A stretch of 5,669 nucleotides of DNA from assembly GCA_052143095.1 (NCBI GenBank), contig JBKQTR010000343.1, forward strand, positions 1-5,669. Reading direction: 5' to 3'. Each line of letters begins with the position of its first letter. The stretch's first letter is position 1. Below the pieces are notes generated by a model. It saw only the letters and a list, made by a program, of their open reading frames with translations. It was not told where the DNA came from and made no database searches. This DNA comes from DAHUYF01 sp052143095 (lineage in GTDB: Bacteria; Pseudomonadota; Alphaproteobacteria; ATCC43930; CGMCC-115725). Position numbers and translations under genes: made by a program. Positions 1 through 5,669 of the stretch are shown here, piece after piece.

Positions 1-625
<625 letters not shown>

Positions 626-629
<4 letters not shown>

Positions 630-1423
630 GTCTTGAGGTAGACTTCCTGCACCTTGGGATCTTGCTGGATCTCGGCCGGCGTGCCCTCGGCCAGCAGGGT
701 GCCGTAGTGCAGCACGGTGATGCGCTGCGCCAGCTCCATGACCACCTGCATGTCGTGCTCGACGATGAGGATGGTCAGGCCTTTGCCGATGCGGCGCACC
801 AGCTCCATCGTCTCGCGGGTTTCGGCCGCGCTCATGCCGGCGGTCGGCTCGTCGAGACAGAGGAGCTCGGGCTTGGTGGCGAGCGCGATGCCGATCTCCA
901 GATTGCGCTGCTCGCCATGCGAGAGATTGGCGGCCAGCTCGTCGGCCTTGCCGCTGAGGCCGACCGCTTCCAGCGCCGCTTCCGCCTCGTCGATGAGGTC
1001 GCGGAAGGCGTTGTGATGGGTGAGCATGCTCCAGCCGTGCCGGCGCGACTGCGCGGCGACGCGGACGTTCTCGCGCGTGGTGACGTTTGGCAGAATGTTG
1101 GTGATCTGGTAGGACCGCGCGATGCCCTTGCGCGAGATGCGGTCGGGCGGCAGGCCGGTGATGTCCTCGCCGTTGAAGAGGATGCGCCCCGCGCTGGGGC
1201 GCAGGACGCCGGTCAGGCAATTGAAGAACGTGCTCTTGCCGGCGCCGTTCGGCCCGATCACCGCGCGGATCTCGCCGCGCCGGACGGTGAAGTCGATGCC
1301 GCCCAGCGCCATTAAGCCGCCGAAGTGGACGGTCAGGCTCTCGGTCGAGAGGATGGTCGCCGATGCCGTTCCCCGGCCGGCGCCGGCCGGGGAAAGCCCG
1401 CCGTTAGAAGCAGCGACGGTCAC
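626..1423 (-). CDS. livG: LivG-type branched-chain amino-acid ABC transporter ATP-binding protein
   Basis: The second cytoplasmic ATPase of the same importer, expected to pair with LivF beneath a LivH/LivM-type permease. The protein has 265 residues: Walker A GPNGAGKST (57-65), Q-loop Gln106 in SYQITN, signature LSHGEQ (167-172), Walker B LLCLDEPTAG (187-196), switch His223 in VEHD, and the LivG-like end DPKVQEVYLKT. The start is a GTG at 1423-1421. An in-frame TGA lies upstream at 1441-1439, and there is no later ATG, GTG or TTG before the first conserved strand (~ESLTVHFGG), so this is the only canonical start. It adds about 23 residues rich in Gly, Ala and Ser before the domain, longer than LivG usually has, and a perfect 26-bp palindrome falls inside that extension. 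It begins 7 bases after the binding-protein stop and lacks an obvious Shine-Dalgarno. Its stop overlaps livF. Confidence 0.95.
1369..1394. repeat. Perfect 26-bp GC-rich palindrome (intercistronic-type hairpin inside the livG 5' end)
   Basis: The half-site TTCCCCGGCCGGC is followed immediately by its exact reverse complement, centred between 1381 and 1382. In the operon transcript it would form a very stable stem with a minimal loop. It begins 36 bases past the binding-protein stop codon and encodes residues ~10-19 of LivG. No U-run follows on the transcribed strand, so it does not look like an intrinsic terminator. Hairpins just after a binding-protein gene are known in other ABC operons to protect the upstream mRNA and give more binding protein than ATPase. 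Applying that role here is inference. The palindrome itself is read directly from the sequence. Confidence 0.85.
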
Positions 1424-1430
1424 CGAGCGC

Positions 1431-2732
1431 TTAGGCCGTCAGCTTGCAGGTCGGCGGGAACAGCGTCTGGTCGCCGGCCACCGTGGTGATGATGTGATGC
1501 TTGCCGCCCTTGATCTCGAAGATGAACTCCTGCGGGAACGCCTGGTGATCCTCCTTGCGCATCACCTTGTCGCCGGTCGGGAAGTCATCGCCCAGGGTCA
1601 TGCGCAGCCCTTCGAGCGCGTCGATCAGCTTCTGCGAGTCCTCGCGGCCGCGGAAGCCGGACATCTCCATGCCGAGCTTCAGGCAATTGATCGCCTCGTA
1701 GTTCGACTGCACGTAACGGTCGGGCAACGGGCCGGACGGATCGATGGCCTTGAGCCGCTTCACGGCCTCGTCGAAGAAGCGGTGGTGGTAGGGCGTGTCG
1801 AGCGCCCCTTCGAAGGTCGGAAGGTAGCGATTGATGCCGACGAAGCCCTCGATCTTGTCGCCGAGCGCCGGCAGGTTGGTTGATTCGGCAATGGCGCCGT
1901 CGCCGGCCCATTTGTACTTCTTGGTGAGGCCGAGATCGTAGGCCTGGTTGCCGATGGTGACGCCGTCGCTGCCGAAGAAGATGCCGAAGAGACCGTCGAA
2001 CTCGCCGGAGATCTTGGAGAGGAACGGCGTCATGTCGGCGGTGCCGAGCGGGATGCCGGTGGTGCCGACCACTTGGCCGCCTTGCTTCTTGATTTCGTCG
2101 GCATAGGCGTCGCGCGTCGATTGGCCCCAGGCGTAATCGGCATAGGTGATGTGCCATTTCTTGCCGAGCTTGGTCAGATAGGGGCCGAAGGCCACGGCTT
2201 GCGCCGGCGCGCAGTCGAACGGGCGGAACGTGTACTTGCTGCAGCGGCTGCCGGTGATGGTGGTGTCGAGGCAAACGCTGATCATGTTGACGATCTTCTG
2301 CTCCTCCCAAACCGGCATGCAGGCGAGGCAGACATTGGACAGGAACCCGCCGCATTCGACGTCGACAGTGTCGTCGACCGCCAGCTTCTCCGCCTTGCGG
2401 CGCCCGACATCGGGCTTCGATTCATCATCGGCGACGATCAACTCGACCGGCCGGCCGTTGATGCCGCCCGCCTGGTTGATGCGGTCGACCGCCATTTGCG
2501 CGCCGACGAGCGCGGTCTTGCCGCCGGCGGCACCGGCGCCGGAGAGCGGCTGCAGCGAGCCGATCTTGTAGGGCTTGGCCGCGGCGCCGAAGGCCGCCTG
2601 CCACGGTGCCGGCACCAGCATCGTCGTGCCGATCACCCCGGCACCCCAGCCCACGAGCCGACGGCGCGTCACCTTGCCGCTATACCAAAAATCGTCGTCA
2701 GGCCGATCCTGTTCGTTGCATTTCCTGGTCAT
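1431..2732 (-). CDS. Periplasmic substrate-binding protein of a Liv-type ABC transporter, Tat-type signal
   Basis: The extracytoplasmic receptor that should deliver ligand to the importer energised by the neighbouring LivG and LivF. The start chosen is the ATG at 2732-2730 (433 residues): AGGGAG lies 9 bases upstream, and a twin-arginine signal follows (TRRRLV at 22-27, hydrophobic stretch to ~A48-A51). The open frame runs on upstream to 2903, but that extra sequence has no family character. The mature part, from about KPYKIGSLQPLSG, is a type I periplasmic-binding fold of the Peripla_BP_6/LivK class, with GAQMAVDRIN, GGINGRPVELI, YADYAWGQS and GEFDGLFG. Unusual: nine cysteines, six of them at 127-174, including CLAC at 135-138, plus Cys350 and Cys429 in the mature protein. 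The ligand is not determinable; family members bind branched-chain amino acids, amides, urea or aromatic acids. First gene of the operon. Confidence 0.93.
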   Translation of the reverse strand: MTRKCNEQDRPDDDFWYSGKVTRRRLVGWGAGVIGTTMLVPAPWQAAFGAAAKPYKIGSLQPLSGAGAAGGKTALVGAQMAVDRINQAGGINGRPVELIVADDESKPDVGRRKAEKLAVDDTVDVECGGFLSNVCLACMPVWEEQKIVNMISVCLDTTITGSRCSKYTFRPFDCAPAQAVAFGPYLTKLGKKWHITYADYAWGQSTRDAYADEIKKQGGQVVGTTGIPLGTADMTPFLSKISGEFDGLFGIFFGSDGVTIGNQAYDLGLTKKYKWAGDGAIAESTNLPALGDKIEGFVGINRYLPTFEGALDTPYHHRFFDEAVKRLKAIDPSGPLPDRYVQSNYEAINCLKLGMEMSGFRGREDSQKLIDALEGLRMTLGDDFPTGDKVMRKEDHQAFPQEFIFEIKGGKHHIITTVAGDQTLFPPTCKLTA

Positions 2733-2741
2733 TGTGAGGCA

Positions 2742-2747
2742 CTCCCT
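2742..2747 (-). promoter_or_regulatory. Shine-Dalgarno that fixes the binding-protein start
   Basis: AGGGAG on the minus strand, 9 bases before the ATG at 2732. It is the best ribosome-binding site in the operon. It supports the 433-residue form, whose Tat signal begins shortly after this start, over the longer open frame. Confidence 0.7.
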
Positions 2748-3022
2748 GTGAAATTGCCTCTCCCGCCGGGATTCTTGCCCGACTGCTGGAGTTTTCTTTC
2801 GCCGGAGACCGAGAGGCCGGCGGTGCCATCCTGCGCCGGATGTCACGGTCCGGCCGGTCGGCGGAATTCGACGGTCGCGGTGGATTGGCCGGCCGGTTCC
2901 CACGGACGCCGAAGCGGGGTCCGTTCACCGCGAGCCGAGCGCAACCTCCGGTAGTCCCAGTCGTCCCTGCGGCCCTTTTCGCGCTTCTTGGCTCATCGCG
3001 CAGCAATGCGGACCCGCGCGGA
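2748..3022. other. GC-rich leader / upstream region of the transporter operon, no gene seen
   Basis: No frame on either strand gives a recognisable protein here. The open frames present look like compositional shadows rich in Arg, Pro and Gly. Short GC repeats built on GGCCGG occur at about 2849-2862 and 2885-2900 and could pair in RNA, but no riboswitch, T-box or RNA gene was recognised. If the promoter proposed at 3023-3051 is real, this stretch is a 5' leader of about 285 bases. Confidence 0.4.
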
Positions 3023-3051
3023 ATTAAACCGCAATTTCCATAGTCGCGCAA
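3023..3051 (-). promoter_or_regulatory. Putative sigma-70-type promoter for the transporter operon
   Basis: On the minus strand TTGCGC (-35, 3051-3046) is separated by exactly 17 bases from TTTAAT (-10, 3028-3023, five of six bases to consensus). It points toward the binding-protein gene, and the -10 sits in one of the few AT-rich patches of the region. The -35 match is weak (three of six). It lies just past the stop of the ISL3 transposase remnant, so it may be within an IS end. The -10 also lies inside a small inverted repeat (GCGG and CCGC arms). Confidence 0.3.
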
Positions 3052-3081
3052 TCAAACTCGGCCCATCGTAGCGGCCCGCGC

Positions 3082-3240
3082 TTAGGATTGAACCTCGCGT
3101 CGCGTTGCCCAGACGGCTTCCAGCAGGTCGAGTTTAGTGCGGCCGTACATTTTGCCGCTTCACGAGCTTGAGCTTGATGATCTGGCCTTCGGTCTGACCG
3201 TATCGGCGCCGCCTGAACGAACTCGAAGCAACCTGCAGCA
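3082..3240 (-). pseudogene. Remnant of an ISL3-family (IS204/IS1001/IS1096/IS1165) transposase, C-terminal tail only
   Basis: Reading leftwards from about 3199, one frame gives GQTEGQIIKLKLVKRQ. After one extra base in the A-run at 3153-3150, the next frame continues MYGRTKLDLL and runs to a TAA at 3084-3082. GQ(T/V)EGQ(I/V)..LKL.KRQMYGR..LDLL is the conserved C-terminal end of ISL3-type DDE transposases, recognised here from memory of the family. The 40 or so bases to 3240 are in the expected direction but no longer recognisable. Everything N-terminal, including the catalytic Asp residues, is gone, so the fragment is inactive. It abuts the truncated cyclase gene on the opposite strand. Matching terminal inverted repeats were not identified. 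Confidence 0.75.
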
Positions 3241-3281
3241 AGCGTCGGTGAGAGCCAAAGGACGGGCGAATTTCGAATCCC

Positions 3282-3776
3282 CGCGTGGAAAGCGACCTCA
3301 CCGAGGATAACGATCTGGTCGACTGCGAGGAGCTGATGAGCGTCCTTGCCACCGACAAGGTCGAGGTCGAGCCTGGCGACGCGGTGTGCATCCGCACGGG
3401 CTTCGACCGGATGGTGCTGTAGATGACGCGAGATCCCGACGAGAAGAAGCTGCATGGCGCCTGCGCCGTGCTCGATGGCCACGACGAGCGCCTGCTCAAT
3501 TGGATCACCAAGAGTAGGCTCGCTTCGCTCATCGCCGACAATTACGCGGTCGAGGCCTCGCCCTCGCGCCCGTGCGCGGAAGACCACTGCGCAGCACTGC
3601 CGCGGCATGCGCATTGCCTGTTCAAGCTCGGCGCCAATCTCGGCGAGCTCTGGTATCTCTCCGAGCTCGCCGATCATCTGCCGGCGCAGGGCCGCAACCG
3701 CTTTCTGCTCACCGCGCCGCCGCTGCGTCTGCCCGGCGCCGTCGGCTCGCCGGCGACGCCCGTGGGGACGGTTTAG
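3282..3776 (+). pseudogene. Truncated cyclase-family (kynurenine-formamidase-like, COG1878) hydrolase with internal TAG
   Basis: The frame is open from 3252, but family-like sequence begins around RVESDL (3282). It reads EELMSVLATDKVEVEPGD, then CIRTGF, then a TAG at 3420-3422. It then continues without a frame change through CAVLDGHDERLLNWI, ALPRHAHCLFKLG and LGELWYLSELADHL, ending PPLRLPGAVGSPATPVGTV and TAG at 3774. This is the C-terminal half of a cyclase-family protein of roughly 320-340 residues. The N-terminal half carrying the metal-binding histidine motif is absent, and the sequence instead runs into the ISL3 remnant. The TAG probably replaces a GAG codon (Glu) by one base change. 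The ATG at 3423 right after the TAG opens a 117-residue frame, which cannot be an active enzyme. Family members are predicted metal-dependent amidohydrolases; the substrate is unknown. Confidence 0.85.
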
Positions 3777-3852
3777 GGCGAGACCTCAACCAGCAAGCGC
3801 TGCCGCGAATGACTGAGATGGATGGAAAGCGGCCGCTCAGGGCTGTCTCCGT

Positions 3853-3879
3853 TTACCGAAAGTAACCCATCTGAGACAT
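3853..3879 (-). other. Eight-codon mini-ORF with strong Shine-Dalgarno; leader peptide or 5' stub of a lost gene
   Basis: On the minus strand AGGAG (3890-3886) lies 6 bases before the ATG at 3879, followed by MSQMGYFR and TAA at 3855-3853. The ribosome-binding site is better than that of any other gene here, which is unlikely to be wasted. The peptide resembles the very N-terminus of some tricorn/S41-type peptidases (xGYxRxPTIHGD), but the identity stops at the TAA. It may therefore be the remnant start of a gene once divergent from the phosphatase. With eight residues this is weak, and it could be chance. Confidence 0.25.
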
Positions 3880-3924
3880 GACCTGCTCCTCGTCCAGCAC
3901 GACTTGCCGGTGGGACCCAGTGTG

Positions 3925-3941
3925 ACCGGCGTGACACCGGT
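3925..3941. repeat. Short inverted repeat upstream of the phosphatase gene
   Basis: ACCGG, 7 bases, CCGGT: a perfect 5-bp arm dyad that also contains a near direct repeat (GTGACCGG, GTGACACCGG). It lies immediately before the weak -35-like TTGCCT at 3942, a position where an operator could sit. Short GC dyads are common in DNA of this composition, so function is uncertain. Confidence 0.3.
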
Positions 3942-3970
3942 TTGCCTAACTGTCATCGAGTTGCGATAGG
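3942..3970 (+). promoter_or_regulatory. Possible weak promoter of the phosphatase gene
   Basis: TTGCCT (3942-3947, four of six to the -35 consensus), a 17-base spacer, then GATAGG (3965-3970, three of six to the -10 consensus), 33 bases before the ATG at 4004. Position and spacing are right but the -10 is poor. A GGAG at 3987-3990 is the only Shine-Dalgarno candidate and is rather far (13 bases) from the ATG. Confidence 0.2.
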
Positions 3971-4003
3971 CTCCCCCTGCCACCGTGGAGCAACCTCGCC
4001 GCC

Positions 4004-5598
4004 ATGAACACACAGGATAGCGGATTCAACCTCGAACTCAGTCGTCGCAAGCTGCTCGCCGCCGGCATCGGAGGAGGCGCCGTGCTGGCGGCCTCCCTCA
4101 TCGGAACCGGAGACACTGAGGCCGCGCTCCCCTCACGCCGACCGCCCGATCCGGTGGCGACCCCTCCGGTCGCCGGACTGCATCTGCAGTTCGGCGCGGA
4201 TGCATCGTCGGAGATGGTGGTGTCCTGGCACGCGCTGCAGCCCGTTCGCAATCCCCGAGTCGTGCTGGGGCGTCTCGATGGCACGCTCGAGCAAACGGTC
4301 GAGGCCAAGGCGACCAGCTACACCGATGCAAAGTCCGGCCAGGTTGTCTACGCCTATCATGCAAAGCTCGGTCGACTGCGGGCCGACTCCACGTACCTGT
4401 ACGGGGCAATGCACGACGGCGCCGAGCCGGAGTTCGCCACGTTCCGCACCTCTCCGCGTGGTCGCGCGCCGCTCACCTTCACCAGCTTCGGCGATCAGGG
4501 GACGCCGACCCTCGGCAAGAAGTACGTGCCGCCCGCCGGGGCGACGATGCCGAATCCCGCGTATGTGAACGACAATCTCGGCTCGCCGGCGGCGGGCGAT
4601 ACCACGCTTGGCGTGGAGCGGCTGCAGCCCTTGTTCCACCTGTTCAACGGCGATCTCTGTTACGCCAACCTCGCCGCGGACCGGGTGCGGACCTGGTGGG
4701 ATTTCTGGGAGAACAACAGCCGCAGCGCTCGCAATCGTCCCTGGATGCCCTCCCCAGGCAACCACGAGAACGAGCTGGGTAACGGACCGATCGGGTACCA
4801 GGCCTATCAGACCTACTTCTCGGTGCCGGATGCGGCTGGCCAGACGGATGTGACGCGCGGGCTTTGGTATGCCTTCACCGCGGGTTCCGTGCGGGTGGTC
4901 AGCATCGCCAATGACGACGTCGCATACCAGGACGGCGGCAACTCCTATGTGAGGGGCTATTCGGCTGGCGCTCAGAAGGCCTGGTTGGAAAAGGAACTGG
5001 CGGCCACCCGAGAAATCACGATATTGACTGGATCGTGGTGTGCATGCATCAGGTCGCTATCTCGACGGTCGACAAGTTCAATGGCGCGGACCTTGGAATC
5101 CGCGAAGAATGGGTGCCGCTGTTCGACAAATACAACGTGGACCTCGTGGTGTGCGGGCACGAGCACCACTACGAGCGCTCTCACCCGATCCGCGGTCAGG
5201 AATCGAACCCCACGCTGACGCCGGTCCCCGTGGCGACCGCCACGGACGTGATCGACACCAGCAAGGGAACGGTGCACATGGTTATCGGCGGCGGCGGAAC
5301 GTGTGTTCCGTCGAACCAGCTGTTCTTCAATCCGCCGGCGTGTCGGGTGATCACCGCGGTCGGCGCACCCGATCCGGTGACAGGCAAGCGGCCGCCCGTC
5401 TACGTGAAGGAGCAAGCGCCCTGGTCGGCGGTGCGAAACGCGGCTCATTCCTACGGCTTCGCGGCCTTCACTGTTGATCCGGGATCACAGCGCGGCGGGT
5501 TCACCACAATCAAGGTCGCATATTACGACGTAGTGGGGCGGGACGGTCAGCTGGCCTCGTTCGAAACTTTCACGCTGCGCCGCCCTCGTCGCGACTAG
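4004..5598 (+). pseudogene. Tat-exported purple-acid-phosphatase-like metallophosphoesterase, interrupted by a one-base frameshift
   Basis: An exported dinuclear-metal phosphoesterase. The ATG at 4004 begins a Tat signal (SRRKLL at 13-18, hydrophobic to ~34, likely cleavage after TEA ~40). A PAP N-terminal fibronectin-like domain follows (~55-150), then the metallophosphatase domain with all ligand motifs: GDQG (163-166), GDLCY (216-220), GNHE (252-255), VCMH (346-349) and GHEH (385-388). A C-terminal region ends in TLRRPRRD. After codon 337 (GAA, 5012-5014) the frame must slip back one base: GAGAAATCAC needs one more A to read E-N-H-D-I-D-W. As written, the first frame runs off to a stop at 5216 (404 residues, lacking the last two motifs). 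The rest is a separate 187-codon frame from the GTG at 5035. Corrected length is about 531 residues, full size. Either a recent pseudogene or a base lost in sequencing. No operon partner is visible. Confidence 0.9.
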
Positions 5599-5669
5599 TA
5601 CACCGCTTCCATGAAACCGCCCCGTTGTGCTCGATTCCCAGAGTGACACCAGATGCTGTAGGTTGAGCT

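Noticed and set aside
1369..1394. Palindrome as a rho-independent terminator between the binding protein and livG
   Set aside because: No T-run follows on the transcribed (minus) strand, and the element lies inside the livG coding sequence.
2073..2954. Long open frames on the plus strand opposite the transporter genes
   Set aside because: They are antisense shadows of the binding-protein and ATPase genes, rich in Arg, Ala and Gly, with no family motifs. The minus-strand frames carry unmistakable ABC transporter features.
3024..3677. 217-codon minus-strand frame spanning the transposase remnant and cyclase remnant
   Set aside because: Its translation matches neither family. The ISL3-like residues are in the two other minus-strand frames and the cyclase residues are on the plus strand.
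3828..3837. 10-bp palindrome AGCGGCCGCT
   Set aside because: Short GC palindromes are frequent here. It has no paired copy nearby and no relation to a start or stop.
4133..4765. 210-codon minus-strand frame opposite the phosphatase
   Set aside because: It lies opposite a well-conserved plus-strand metallophosphoesterase, has no recognisable domain, and is explained by high-GC codon bias.
5009..5020. Programmed -1 frameshift in the phosphatase
   Set aside because: The zero-frame codons CGA GAA ATC do not form an X-XXY-YYZ slippery site, and P-site re-pairing would mismatch.
5570..5669. Minus-strand frame open at the right edge, possibly the 3' end of a convergent gene
   Set aside because: Only about 33 codons are visible, overlapping the phosphatase 3' end, with no recognisable motif. 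An open stretch this short is expected by chance at this GC content.

Overview
This window is high-GC, proteobacterial-looking DNA. A Liv-type (branched-chain amino-acid family) ABC uptake operon with a Tat-type substrate-binding protein, a 'cyclase family' gene remnant and an ISL3-type transposase remnant together suggest an alphaproteobacterium, perhaps of the Bradyrhizobium/Rhizobiales kind. That placement is inference from gene content and GC richness; there is no rRNA or other marker gene.

Left part (1-2732, all minus strand): a compact operon read right to left. It holds a periplasmic substrate-binding protein (1431-2732), the ATPase LivG (626-1423) and the ATPase LivF (1-629, cut by the left edge). 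LivG and LivF overlap as ATGA, and only 7 bases separate the binding protein from LivG. No membrane permease is seen, so LivH/LivM-type genes presumably lie beyond the left edge. A perfect 26-bp palindrome sits just after the binding-protein stop, inside an unusual N-terminal extension of livG. It would fold as a hairpin in the operon mRNA.

Middle part (2733-4003): a gene-poor, decayed stretch. It has a roughly 290-base GC-rich leader upstream of the binding-protein gene with a plausible sigma-70 type promoter, then the C-terminal tail of an ISL3-family transposase (minus strand, one-base frameshift). Abutting that tail is the C-terminal half of a cyclase-family (kynurenine-formamidase-like) metal hydrolase on the plus strand. 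That half lacks its 5' part and carries a further in-frame TAG. The junction at about 3200-3285 looks like an old IS insertion or deletion scar. A tiny 8-codon ORF with an excellent Shine-Dalgarno sequence (minus strand, 3879-3853) may be the surviving 5' end of another lost gene.

Right part (4004-5598, plus strand): a Tat-exported purple-acid-phosphatase-like metallophosphoesterase. Its five metal-ligand motifs are all encoded, but they are split between two frames by a single missing base in an A-run near 5013-5015. It is either a recent pseudogene or a sequencing/assembly error.

No clearly new biological system was found. The most interesting signals are the livG palindrome, the IS/cyclase scar with a possible IS-end promoter facing the transporter operon, and the clean single-base disruption of the phosphatase.
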